Part shown: positions 34,694 to 46,403 of the stretch, piece by piece | Layout of the letters: each line of letters opens with the position of its first letter | How positions within the stretch are numbered: position 1 is the first letter of the stretch | NCBI GenBank assembly: GCA_947000775.1 | Contig: CAMQGK010000056.1 | Location: 3,437,001 to 3,501,000, forward strand | Direction: 5' to 3' | Length of the DNA stretch: 64,000 nt | Origin: Pterois miles | Taxonomy: Eukaryota > Chordata > Actinopteri > Perciformes > Scorpaenidae | Notes under the pieces: model-generated | Databases searched by the model: none | Told to the model about the DNA's origin: nothing | The model's input: the letters and a program-made list of their open reading frames with translations, nothing else | Program-made: the position numbers and the translations under genes

Positions 34694-37600
34694 TCAGTCG
34701 TCATCAGAGTTGTGAGACGTGTGTCTCTGTGATCCTCTGAAGCAGAGCTCTGCTCCTGTGATCCGTCGGTACATGTCTCTGATGTCCTCAAATTCAACCT
34801 CACAGTGGTTTATTGCGTCATATGAGCGGGACACAAATATCTAATAAAGACGGAGCAGAAAGGAGAAATCTGTCACCAGCAGTGGACCCACCATACCTCC
34901 CCACTTTTAATGATTTTGCACATAAATCTCCTCATTACCTGACTCTTTTTTCCATCTTCATTGGGAACTAGCATGTTGCTGACTGAAACAAATCTAGATT
35001 TAAGGTGGTGACAGGAAAGAGATCAATTAAATGTTAAAAATGTACTTTTACTGACAGACATGGAAAAAAAATGAAAGATTTAAAAGAGCCGCTAACTTCT
35101 GCGTGATGGGCTCGAGAAGCTCCAGCCCCGGCTGAACTTCTTTCTCTGGGTTGCTGGTTTCTGCAGTCGTGCTCACTGTGGCGATGTACATCCCGTCTGA
35201 GGCCACATTGTGGACATAGGATACTACTGATATGTAAATGTCTGCGTTGACAAAACAGAAGAGTTTTCTATTGATTAAATGCAGCCAAAATAATAGATTT
35301 AAAAAGAATCTGTGGACCGCAGCACTAATATATGTGAATACATGATTTTTCTTGTACCAGATTTCCTGTTGAGTTGTGTTTGAGGGATGATGATTTGACA
35401 GGAGTTGGCCCCGTGGGTGTTTTTAACTGGATGATTTAATAAACAGATGACTCTTATCACGCGCCCCATTTTCCTCACTTGGTTAGGGACGTAGCTGGGG
35501 TCGCAGATGAGCTGTTTACAGTGGAACAGCTGTTACAGAGAGAAAGACAAAAACACTGAGTGCACAAATACTGCAGGCCCTTTTCCCATAGGCGTCTTTC
35601 ATGGAAGACATTTTGACGTGTCACAGTAGGAAAAGCACAGGTCTAAATAATATAATTAATGGCTTAATTTCATTTAGCTGCTTTAATTTCAGGTTCCTTG
35701 GATCGTGCCTGCTGGCACACTGACACTCACTGAAACACTTGAATAGAGCAGAGCCATTGTTAGTGTTATTAGTTACACCTGTGCTTTTCCTACTATGACA
35801 AGCCAAAATGGCTGCTGTGAGTAAAAGGCCTATTTTGTCATGTCACTGCATTGTAAACACAAGTATAATTGATTATGGTCCAGCGAGCCTGCATGAACAA
35901 TATCAGGGCCACAGTTAATGTTATTAATTACACCTGTGTTTACCCTACAATGACATGTCTAAATGGCTGCTGTGAAATGGTCCTGTGATGCTGGATTTCC
36001 CAACTTCTCCACTCGTCCTCCACGTAAACACACTTGCCTTCCCTTCAGATTTCACAGCTTTCACTTTGCCGTTGTCCATCACGAGTTCATCCACTGTTCT
36101 GTTCAGGAGGAAAGTTCCTCCGTACTCTGCACTCAGTCTGAAAAACAGAATCAGATTGGATAAAATGAACACAACATGATCCATACTAGTGACTGGAGTC
36201 TCATCTAGAAGGCCATCTTCTGACATTGATAAATCTGTTTCAGTGTGCAAAATCCCACGATGTGTCCTACTTGATGTTGGTCTCACTGCACTGAGAAGAC
36301 AAACTGGAACTTTTTCTGAAAATATTCAGGGAGAAATCGGATTAATTTTAACCTGGCAAATCCCTGTGGTAGTTCACCCAGCCCATACACAGGGTAGAGG
36401 TATGGACTGACGTTGTGGCGGGACAGAGACTCGGCGTACAACTTGATCCGTCTGATGGTTTCCCCACATGGCTTGTCCAGATAACTGCAGAGTCACCAGG
36501 AGACAGTAAGCCAGACCGTTTTAACTTGACGGATTGCTAGTCATCATTTGTCATCTAGTTTATGTATGATCCTGTGACTGACCTCTCACTGCTGTGTAAG
36601 GCTATGGCATGACCGACGAACTCCATGACATCTTGTCCTAAGTCAAAGCGGCAGAAGAGGTCCCTTGTGGTCATCTTTTTAGGATCCACATCCTGGCATG
36701 TCCGGGGGTTTCTCGGGTCAAAGCTCAGGGCGAAGAGCAGCAGCTTCCTGAACCTTCTCTTGTCAAACATGCCCATCAAATCTGAAACAGATGCTTTGAA
36801 TGTTATTAAAGAGGACCTTTTATGCTTATTTTTATTTTGGGTTTCTAGTAGAACATGTTTACATCCTTTGATGTTCAAAAACTGCCTTATTTTTTCTCAT
36901 ATTAGCTGTGCTGCAGCACGTCTTTTCAGCCTCTGTCTGAAACGCTCTGTTTGAGCTCCTGCCCACTCTGCTGTGATTGGTCAATTGACCCAACCTGTTC
37001 AGACTCTGATCCAGCTCTGCTCTAACTAGCTTTGTTTGAGGACTTGCCAGCCTGGCCACTAGGCAAAGTGTGTTACTTGGTGACATCACCATATTACAGA
37101 AGAAAAGGCGGGACTTCAAGCAAGGCATTTCAGACAGCAGCATTTGTGAGGGAGAGGAACTCCCTTTGGCGTGGACTTTTAGCTTTCTAACTTTGTAGAC
37201 CTTTTATTCTGTATAAAAAACTAAATTTGTGTAAATTTCCCCACTGTAAATTTCCCCACTGTGGGACTAATAAAGGAATATCTTATCTTATCTTAAATAA
37301 CACACTAAATTAAAGGTAAAAGCACAAAAGCTTAATAGGTCCTCTTTAAATTGAGTTAAAATTCATCCTTAAGCTTTAAACATTCATCAGATTCATCACC
37401 AGAAGCATGCATGGCATCTTCCTCTGTGCCGGGGACTTTGTGCACTTTGCCTGCTTTGTATACGTAGCTGCCTTCAACGACTTTGAAGTCCAGATATCGA
37501 GTAACCTCAGTGTGCACCAAGATTTTCACCAGATCACCTAATGCAAAGACACAGCAGAGGGTACACAATATGACTCTGTTTATAGTACAATAATGCACAA

Positions 37601-38294
37601 AGCAGAAGTTCAGATGCACCCCTCTCACCATTGGCAAGGAAAAACTTGGGGATAAGGTCTATGTTCCACTCTTTTCCACGACCCAAAGACTTATCAGGAC
37701 GTTGAACCTTAAACTTCTTGTACATCTGTAAATGCAGAAAAATATTAAACGCCGCATATGAGCAATGTGGCAGCAGCTTTGACAAATTGGAGATATGCAT
37801 GTTGGCTGCTGTTTGTGTGAGCACACCTCCTCAAGGGGAGAAACAGATGCACTCTCTCCTCCATAGTAAGGATTCTTGTCAATGTGAAGAACCTTTTTCC
37901 CACTTCGAGACAATAAACCAGAAAGGACGCATTCCTGAGAAGGACAGTGGAGCAGTTAGTCACACACTGTGCATATGTAGATCAAGACTAGCATAATGAT
38001 GCCATTTTATTCTTGTAAATCCATTTAACAGCCAACGGGAGCTCAGGTCTGCATGTGAATGACCAGTACAAGCTCATGAACAAACTTAGCCACCTCTCGT
38101 CCTGTTAAATATTACAGCCTAAGAACATATGAAAAAAAGTCATTCAGTATGTCTTTAGGTTCTCAGTACTAAATGTTAATTATAATGTAGGTAATTTTAA
38201 TTGTCTTCATACAGTAGACTACCTATTTTACAATAAGTAAAAGTTTTCTTACCTTAAGTCCAGTTCCAAGCACAATAATATCATATTCCTCCAT
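34694..38294 (-). CDS. Rab GDP-dissociation inhibitor, divergent third paralogue
   Basis: Eleven exons (minus strand): 38253-38294, 37827-37934, 37629-37725, 37400-37537, 36583-36781, 36353-36484, 36038-36137, 35358-35529, 35097-35241, 34939-34993, 34694-34840. They give 444 aa (human GDI1 447). GDIs extract prenylated GDP-bound Rab from membranes and keep it soluble. Visible signatures are MEEYDIIVLGTGLKECVLSG (1-20), NPYYGGES, EVTRYLDFKVVEGSYVYKAG, LMGMFDKRRFRK, FDLGQDVMEFVGHAIAL, YPVYGLGELPQGFARLSAEY and CKQLICDPSYVPNQVR. Divergence from GDI1/GDI2 is spread along the chain, and the tail ends in SHNSDDD rather than the usual FGEAE-like end. Intron 7 uses a GC donor (AAG/GCAAGT at 36037), which is the only way the phase joins. 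It is neither plainly gdi1 nor gdi2. It looks intact. Confidence 0.9.
35575..35831. mobile_element. palindromic MITE (AGGCCCTTTT arms)
   Basis: The left arm has CACAGTAGGAAAAGCACAGG. The right arm has ACACCTGTGCTTTTCCTACT, then AAAATGGCTGCTGTGAGTAA, then AAAAGGCCT. The arms are inverted copies about 150 bp apart. It is in intron 7 of the gdi-like gene. A half copy follows at about 35870-35984. Confidence 0.7.
35870..35984. mobile_element. half copy of the palindromic MITE
   Basis: Only the right half is present: ATTACACCTGTGTTTACCCT and AAATGGCTGCTGTGAAATGG. The adjoining words AACAATATCAGGGCCACAGT also occur in the copy at 54190-54717. Confidence 0.55.
36806..37349. mobile_element. piggyBac-like MITE with TTAA target sites
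   Basis: The ends read TTAA-AGAGGACC (36806-36817) and GGTCCTCT-TTAA (37338-37349): an 8-bp perfect inverted repeat inside a duplicated TTAA, as in piggyBac-type elements. No transposase frame is left. A stretch matching the tail of SINE family A (37232-37297) lies inside. The same body occurs as a fragment at 15188-15335. It is in intron 4 of the gdi-like gene. Confidence 0.7.
37232..37297 (+). mobile_element. SINE tail without head
   Basis: CCCCACTGTGGGACTAATAA followed by a TCTTA repeat, as at the end of family A SINEs. No tRNA-like head precedes it. AAATTTCCCCACTGT is present twice. Confidence 0.65.
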
Positions 38295-38489
38295 TCTCGT
38301 TTGAGTGAGTGAGTGTAGCCTGCTGCAGTATTGTGAATGTGTCTGGGTACATATCTGTATACAGATATGATAATTATAAGTGACATTTATAATCCTCTTA
38401 AGACTGGCACTTCTGTGCTTGTGTGTGTGATTGGCTGTAAGAGGTGGGGTTTCCCAGTCACTGCAGATTGAGGTATTAAAGGAAGATGG

Positions 38490-39085
38490 TGGATAAAGTA
38501 TTCAGATCGGTCATTCAAAATTATACTTAAGAAAAGTATATAAGTATTATTAAGAAAATGTAATATGTATGTAATGTAATGAATATAAAACTACATACAC
38601 ATTACCTTTGATACCTACTATCTTTGGTAGTTTAATCCAAAGGTTCCCAACGTAGGGCTCAGGAAACCCAAAGGGTTAGAAGATAAATCCAAGAGGTCAT
38701 GAGATTAAAAATACATAAATGTGTGTTCATTTGTTTGGACTTTTTAATAGATTTTTGGAGAAATATTTGGACAGTTTGGACGTGGTTATTTAATTGAAAT
38801 CATGTGAGACGTTTACAGGGGAAATGTTTCTTTGGTGGAGCCTCTAACAACTCAAGACATCTGAAATGTGACAAGAAACACCAATGTGTTGTGTTTTATA
38901 AGGTAATTGAGACAAAAGACAAAACAAACTAAAATTTTAATCTATAAAATAACCAGTATCTATAGCTGTCAGATGAGTAAAATGGAGTCAAAAGTACAAT
39001 AATTCCCTTTTAAATACACTGGCTTAGCAAAAGTACCATAAAATGGAAATACTCAAAGTACAAGTACTGTACTTGGTTATTTATC
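38490..39085. repeat. dispersed element with stepwise TACTT words
   Basis: Opens near AAAGTATTCAGATC and closes near GAAATACTCAAAGTACAAGT, like common teleost non-autonomous elements. Related sequence lies at 55045-55400 and 57871-58400. Ends and target sites are not clear. Confidence 0.45.
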
Positions 39086-39104
39086 ACTGGGTACCATAAT
39101 ACAA

Positions 39105-39165
39105 TATAAGATAAAAAAAAAAGATGAGATAATCCTTTATTAGTTTCACAGTGGGGAAATTTACG
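39105..39165 (-). mobile_element. SINE tail without head
   Basis: The minus strand reads CCCCACTGTGAAACTAATAA and then a degenerate ATCTT repeat. There is no head. Confidence 0.6.
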
Positions 39166-39769
39166 ATAAAATATAAAAATATGTAAAATTAAAATAAAAT
39201 GATATAAAATGTATCAAAAATGTATATGCTCACATTTTTGTAAGTAATAAGCCAAACACTAATATGAGCAACATACAACCAGAAAATCTGTTGTAGTATT
39301 TTGAGTCTTCCAGCAGAGTCTAAATTATGAGTTAATTAAATAATACATTAATTCTCACCAATAACGAAAAACAGCATAATCAGCATATCTCTTTTTTTTT
39401 AATCAAACTTGCCAATGCAATTACTAAGGAAACTGCGGTGCGATTGCTGGCTGCTGAAAAGCTGACGCTGAGACACTAGAAAAAAACTCAGTTACCCATG
39501 ACGCCTTGAGGCGAGAACTGTGGGCCAGGAAGTCTATTTGGGGTTGCGCTTGTTAAATACGCCGGCGCACTCGGGCGGCGTGGTGGACATAACGTTTGAT
39601 GTCTTGCGTCTATTACGTCCACCCGGGCGAGTACCGGTCTACGCCGCGTTAGAAAAAAAAGCGCATCCTGTGTGATGTACCGTTGATGTTTCAACTTCCA
39701 GTCGCTGCTGCTCATCACCTAAACTCCGACTTTAGCTGCTGTTTGACTGCGGAGTTGAACAAGTCAGAA

Positions 39770-42700
39770 ATGTCTTCAGCACAGACAGTAAGTGGGTCCG
39801 TTATAGTTACAGTTATAGTGAGTTGTTTTTTTTACGTGCTAAACAATAACTGCTCCTGCAATTAGCGTTACTGCGAACTTAGCGCCTTAAAACTACCGCT
39901 TTTTTTCAGTTTCAGTTTTCGTTAGTTGTCAGTTAACGTTATAGTATAATTAAAGTTAGTCAAACAAACGCGAGTTAGCTAGTTGAGTAGTTAGCTAGCT
40001 AGTTAGTTAGCTAGTACCTCAGATAGCTGAATGCCTTGAGTGTAGGGAATGGCATGTAGTCTAACAACAATTTGTCACAGTTTTCTGACACCTATTCTTG
40101 AGGTGACATTAGCACAGAACAAAAGAGGTGTGTCAGTTGTCCACGCCTGTCTCCGTGACATGGACACAATAACCTTAGCTTGGCTAATAAACATACCTAC
40201 TATTACATACATACTATTTTCACCGGCCCAACTAACGCCAAGTTAGGTGTAGTAAATGTGCCTTATAAAACGAATCTTTCTCGAATAAGCACGGATAAAG
40301 ACGTTGACCTCGGTCATTGGTTTACAGCAGATCTGCAACAATCAACATCACTGTTTAAAGATAAAGTTAGCTACAGCTTTTTAAATGTTATACTATAGCA
40401 AAAGTCGGGCATGTATAACTTAACAAAATAAATTATCTTAAGAATATGAATTGGTGCAGCCAGTTTGGCTCCACGATCCACACTAATTGAGATGTGTCAG
40501 GTGAGAAAAGTAATACTCTTGACAGTTTTATGTTGAGTTAGTTGTTAATAAACTGTATCAGGGTGACTGGGAGGCAGATCTTTTACACTGCTATCCATTG
40601 TCTTTTAGTGATTCACATCATATTAAAACGGTTATTTTTAGGGGGGCTACAGCTGTCATTTGCTCCTTTAGTGGAATCAATATGAACTTTATAACACTGA
40701 GAAAAGAGTAATGTGTTCCACCCAAAGTTAATACTGTCATCCATCAGTCCTCTGGATATTGAGCTGTGGTTATTGTTGGTATTCAACCCCAGTTGTTCTT
40801 GCATGTTTGTCTCAGTTTTCAGACCCAAACCAACACAAGCGTGTATCTGTTAAGTCCAACCCTGGATTCCTGGAGCGATTAAGTGAAACTGCAGGAGGAA
40901 CAGTTGTTGGTGTTGGACTGTTTTTCCTCTCATTCTATGTTCTCTTCACCAATGAGGTAAAAAGCATGCACACAGTTGTGTTCATGTATGTCATATCGAA
41001 CCCACAATGCACACTTCCATCCATCGTCAACCCTTATCCCGGGGGGGGGGGGGGGGCTGGCATTGGGCGAAGGCGGGGTTCACCCTGGACAGGTCGCCAG
41101 TCCATCGCAGGGCACATAGAGACAGACGACATATAGACAGACAACCATTCACGCGCACATCCACACCTACGGGCAATTTAGAGTAATCAATTAACCTAAA
41201 CAGCATGTCTTTGGATGGTGGGAGGAAGCCGGAGTGACCCAGAGAAAACCCACGCTTACATGGGGAGAACATGCAAACTCCACACAGAAGAGCCGCAAGC
41301 TGGAATCGAACCTGCGACAGCGCTAACCACTACACCACCGTGCAGCCCACAATGCACACTATTAAAGTCAAATTGTTGTGTTGCATGTTGATGTAACAGC
41401 AGACTAATTGGATGCTCTCTGTAACTGTTTCTGTTGTCAGGGACGGGCTCTACAAACAGCTTCTTCCCTGCACGAGGGTCTTTCTCAGGTTGTGTCACTG
41501 GAGCCTTCCTTCAGCCTCGACCTGCAGAACAACAACCGTTTAGTTCATCTGTCTGCACAGCTGCGCACCTCACAGGTAGACCATGCTCTCTCCAATAACA
41601 CACTGATAATGACTTCACCGTTAATTATAATTATATTTTGAATATAGTTATTTTCTCAAACAAGATCCTACTGAACACTTTACACTATATTTAAGTTTAA
41701 GTACATAAGTTTATTATTTATATATGCTGTTTATTTTCTACCCTTCAGCTAAAATCTGTAATTTATTTCTCTTAAAACATCATACACTTTTGTGATGTGT
41801 AAAGTGGAGCATTGTTATTCTTAGTCTTTTGGATGATATAAAACCACTAGTCAAAAACAACAAATCCCACTGGTATGTGCATTAAATACATCTATAGATG
41901 TCAATCCAAGTGTCTGTGGAGAAAAGAGATCAATACAACACAATAAAACACACAAATAAAACAGTAGGAACTTGTGTATATGCAGACACACTGTGATATG
42001 GACATATAGTATTTTTTTAATGTGCTCTAATTGTAATAAAGAAAAAAAAACATTATATGAACAATTCTTTAATACCTAATAGATCCTTATCAAAATGTTT
42101 GTTTCAATGAAAAAAAAAAAAAAGATTCACTATATTGTTTGTGTGTTTAAATCTAAAAAATTAATATCGGAATCTAAAAAATCCTGTATCAGTTAAGTCA
42201 GTAAGTATTCTATAGTTTCTCACTCATCAGGTAATACTGAGAAAATATCCATGTAACAAGCATAGTACAGCTTGAGGGATAAAACAGGTTCTAATTCTCA
42301 AACGTCTCACTTGTTCTGACCATGTTTGTTTTATTCAGTTGCTGACAGTTTTATTGAGTGGCTTGATAAGTTGTGATATGCTTCAGTAGATTTATCATCT
42401 GCACCTGTGTCTGTGTAGCCGCTTGTTGACCCCAACTACAAAGTGGTGGTGCAGGCAGTGAAGCTGAAGAGGCAGGTGGAGATGTATCAGTGGGTGGAGT
42501 ACCATGAGAGCAAGTGAGTCTGTTGTCTGCATATGTCAACATTCAGGGGGAGTGGGGTTGAAATACATAGCATTATCACCCGACGTGAGTGTGTTACTGT
42601 GACTAATTTCAGGGATTACCAGGAGGGTGGTGAGACCAAAACTGAGACAACCTACACCTACAGTGAGTTGTTCTTATTAGTATTTGGTAACAAAATGGTG

Positions 42701-42933
42701 CGCTTTATTCTGGTTGAAGCTGTATGAATTGTGTAGATGTTCAGCGTGAACTGAAGTAGGACTAACCCGAATGCTTCGAAGCTTTGACACCTGCCGTGGT
42801 AATCGACCTCCAAATCAGTATTCAAGTGCGTTATTTTCAAGTATGTAATAACAAAGTGTAAATCCTGAAATAGCCCATGAAAAATGAATAATACAACACA
42901 TTATTCATAATCAACATTAATTATTGTTAGTTA

Positions 42934-42991
<58 letters not shown>

Positions 42992-45891
42992 ACTTAAATT
43001 GAAGCAATGTGATTTCTTGTCTTTTAGACACTGAGTGGAAATCAGAGTTGGTCAACAGCCGTCATTTCGATAAGGAAATCGGTCACCAGAACCCAAGGTA
43101 GTCAAATGTTTAGATTACTCTGTTCTATTCGTGGCTTTAGAAATGACATTTTTTGTGTGCTTGTGTGCAGCTGATCTTTAATGTAATCTTTGAATCCTAG
43201 TGCCATGGCTGTCGAGAGTGTGACAGTTGTGGCTCCTGAGGTCAGAGTTGGACCTTTCACTCTGTCTAAAGGTATGTTCACTGACATAAACACACTACAT
43301 ACAGAAAGTACACATACAGTGTTGTGTGTCACACTGTTTTTTAGATTTTTCTCATAATGAATCAACTGATTGCTCGTTCATGCTCAGGTCTGGTGGAGCA
43401 GATAAATGACTTCCAGACGCTGAGTCTGAGGGATTTTTCCACCTTTGACTTGGAACCTTTCCTCAGCATTGATGACGATTATTTCTATCACACTCAAACC
43501 CCACGCAGGCCAGAGGTGAGCATCATGATGTAACTTAACTTCTGGGCTCTGATGGGTTATGGATTCTACATTGGTGCAGTGTTATTGTATATTAATTCAG
43601 TATTTAGTTGTTGCTGTTTTTTTTTCATAAGGTTGGAGATGTGCGTGTGAGATTTTCCTTTGCTGGACTGAGTCAAAAGACGTCTTCGCTTGGCCCGGCT
43701 CAAACTGTGAGTGCCGCAGATGACTAGTTAAAACATTAATTTCACTCGTGATGACATATCGGATCAGTGGATCATTGACTTTTGCCGATATCAGGGTATT
43801 TTTCACACATCACAATTTTTGATAAATAAACTGATCTGCTCAAACTAATGCTGAAACGATTAATCCTGTGGACCAGTTGATCAACAGAACCATTCATTTG
43901 GATAATAAATTAAATGTTTAAAGGTCAAGCGTGTAGGAACAGGTGGTATCTAGCGGTGAGGAGGAGGAGATTGCAACCAACTGAAGCCTTTCCTCTATAA
44001 ATGGCTCATTCTAAGCTAACGAAAACACAGTTCTTATTTTCAGGTGATTATACTGTAAAGAAAACAGTTATGTATGTTGTATTCTATTTCTGCCAAAAGA
44101 TACCCCTAATTGTTAAACACTGGTCCTTCAAGTAAGTTAACAAATGTTCACTGGTCCTAACTACTCAAATTAGAGAATTTTTTGCATTTTGCTGTTTTAT
44201 ATCAGTAAATTTAATGTGTTGGGACTGTTAATTGGACAAAACAATATGAGATATCATTTTGGCTCTGGGAACACATCTGACACACATAACTAAACATGAC
44301 TAAATGATTAGTCCAAAAATAATCAACAGTTTAATCAGTAATATAAACATTAGTATAGTTTCCTCAAATGAAACTTGTGAGCTTGTCTTTATAACATGGA
44401 AAGTTGCCATAAAATGGTGAAAAATCACAATGTCCTTTCGCCCAATGAGAAGTTTTCAAACAGGTTATGTTGTCCAACCAAACCCAAAGATGTCCTCACA
44501 TTTGAGCAGGGACTGTTTGCTTGTAAAATGACTTAAATGATTAACCAGTGATCAAAGTAGTTCTAACGATGGAATGATTGACCTGTCGTTACAGCACTAG
44601 TTCAGTGCACATCCTATCTTAAATTGTGATCTTGTTCATTGTGATGAACGATGACTGTTTTTCAGGTCAGTGTTGTGGCCATGCAGAGAGGAGAGCAGCT
44701 GATGCCTTTCAAAACCAAGTCAGGAGACACTCTAGAGATCCTGTACCTGGAGGAGCTCTCTGCCGAGGTCAGTGTGGATCTCATTTATTGGACACTGTGG
44801 TTGTTTTTTTTTTTTTTTATTAGGGCTGTCAATTGATTAAAATATTTAATCACATGATTGTGATTCAATGCAAATTAATCACACTTTTTTATCTGTTCAA
44901 AACCTGTTAAAGAAGGATTTGTCAATTATACTCTTATCAACATAGGAGTGGGTAAATAAGCTGCTTTATGCAAATGTAAAAATGTATTACTGGAAATCAA
45001 TTAACAACACAAAACAATGATAAATATTGTTCAGAAACCCTCACAGGTACTGAATTTAGCATAAAAACAATATGCTCAACTCATACATAATATGGCAAAC
45101 TGCAGCTGAACAGGCAACAACAGCTATCCGTGTGTCAGTGGGTAGAACCCATTTTCATTCACATATCTGGAGGTCAGAGGTCAAGAGACCCCTTTGAAAA
45201 TGGCCATGACAGTTTGGAGCGTTATTTATGTGAGTTGATACCAATGTATTCATTAGGTTTTCTAGTTTCATATCACAAGTTGCTTTAATTTGTAAAGAAA
45301 GTGGCATTAAAACAAATTTGCATTAATATATTATTATTGTGTTAACTTTGACAGCCCTAGTTTTTATTAATTTAATGGGGGTGTAAGTGTTACAACATTC
45401 ATACCCATAAATGTCTATTTAACACATATTTTCCACTTCGGCTCCGGTAGTTGATGCAGTTGTGTTGTTTTCTGCAGGAGGTTTTTGAGAAAGAGCTCCA
45501 GTACAACAGTATGAAGACATGGGGACTCAGGGCTGCAGGCTGGGCCCTCATGTTTCTCAGTATTCAGCTGACCATGCGCATCATCTACACACTGGGTAAA
45601 CAAACACTTCCTGCTGCACATTCACATCATACACAGGTTGCTTTCCCTGCTTCACTCGTTCATAACACTCGTTGCCGTGTGCCTACAGTGGATTGGGTTC
45701 CCATACTCAGAGAGCTGGTGTCTGTGGGACTGAAGATCTTCGCCCTGTGTGTCTCCTGCTCTCTGTCTCTTCTCACCATTGGAGTAGGGTGGCTGTTTTA
45801 CCGACCATTAGTGGCTGCCGCTCTGGGAGCCTTAGCTCTGGTTCCGGTGTTTATCGCCCGCTCACGACTTCCAGCCAAGAAGAATGAATGA
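39770..45891 (+). CDS. tmem43: transmembrane protein 43 (LUMA)
   Basis: Twelve exons: 39770-39787, 40816-40956, 41441-41575, 42419-42513, 42613-42662, 43028-43097, 43201-43271, 43388-43515, 43632-43706, 44666-44767, 45478-45595, 45689-45891. They join in phase to 401 aa (human 400). It is an inner-nuclear-membrane and ER protein that binds emerin and lamins. One membrane segment lies near the N-terminus (about 35-50, in NPGFLERLSETAGGTVVG and on), and a cluster of three is at the C-terminus (about 315-334, 345-366, 369-392). The large luminal domain carries MYQWVEY, HFDKEIGHQNP and the TKSGDTLEILYLEE stretch. The C-terminal RARS-like end is RSRLPAKKNE. Ser359 lines up with human Ser358, the site of the ARVC5 mutation S358L. 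The first coding exon is only 18 nt, chosen because its GTAAGT donor and phase fit exon 2. Confidence 0.96.
41016..41345 (-). mobile_element. SINE family C with a perfect 15-bp target duplication
   Basis: CCCACAATGCACACT flanks it on both sides (41001-41015 and 41346-41360). Read on the minus strand it starts CTGCACGGTGGTGTAGTGGT (A-box like), has GGTTCGATTCC (B box) at about 40 nt, then the family body, and ends in a GATGGATGG tail. It contains a run of about 16 G/C. It lies in tmem43 intron 2 and looks younger than the other two copies. Confidence 0.85.
42937..42988. repeat. (TG)n microsatellite
   Basis: 26 perfect TG units, 39 bp before tmem43 exon 6. Confidence 0.95.
44821..45359. mobile_element. 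hAT-like MITE (TAGGGCTGTCAA ends)
   Basis: Left end TAGGGCTGTCAATTGATTAA and right end TTAACTTTGACAGCCCTA are inverted repeats. The flanks TTTTTTAT and GTTTTTAT differ at one of eight bases and may be the target duplication. There is no ORF. It is in tmem43 intron 10. Confidence 0.7.
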
Positions 45892-46321
45892 CTAGCAAAC
45901 TGATGACTGGCTGTAGTTATTCTTCAGAGGAATGAGAAGGTAGTGTACAGCCATTTTTTCCACAGCAGGGTTACAAACAACATAGTAATTGTTTTTCTTG
46001 GATACAACATACATCTATGGTGATAAATGTGTTTTGTTCAAATAGTTACAGTTTTAGGATTAATGCTAAATCAGTCACTGTTCAAGAGGCTTGAACGCAA
46101 TATTTTTGAATCTACAGAGGGTTTCACATCATCATCCTGGAGCTTTATTCATGGATAAAAAGAAATTGCACATCAGCCACTACTGATGTTCCGTCAGACA
46201 CAGGAAGAAGCTGTTGTTGCATTCAGACCACAAATGTTATCAGATGTGGTCTCTCAAAAGTTCATCCATCCATGAAAATCCTCACTGCCTCACATCCTCA
46301 GCTTGATATTTTGTTGCTCAC

Positions 46322-46327
46322 AATAAA
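46322..46327 (+). terminator. candidate poly(A) signal of tmem43
   Basis: The first AATAAA after the tmem43 stop, about 430 nt downstream and just before the MITE at 46404. Confidence 0.45.
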
Positions 46328-46403
46328 CAACACGGGGTTGCTGTTTGACTGCAAATATAACTTGGCAAAGACTTGTCACTCCCTCCACAAAACTTACTTA
46401 GTT

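Larger units (their letters stand above)
38295..39769. promoter_or_regulatory. divergent gdi-like/tmem43 upstream region
   Basis: The two genes point away from each other over about 1.5 kb. The left two thirds hold a repeat with TACTTAAGAAAAGTATATAAG-type words (about 38490-39085) and a SINE tail (39105-39165, minus). The right end (39480-39660) is CG-rich and is probably the tmem43 promoter. No TATA box is seen. Confidence 0.45.

Noticed and set aside
34964..34983. Acceptor TTTCAG at the start of gdi-like exon 10
   Set aside because: Its phase gives a stop; the AG at 34994-34995 gives KFVSVSNMLVPNEDG, which matches the family.
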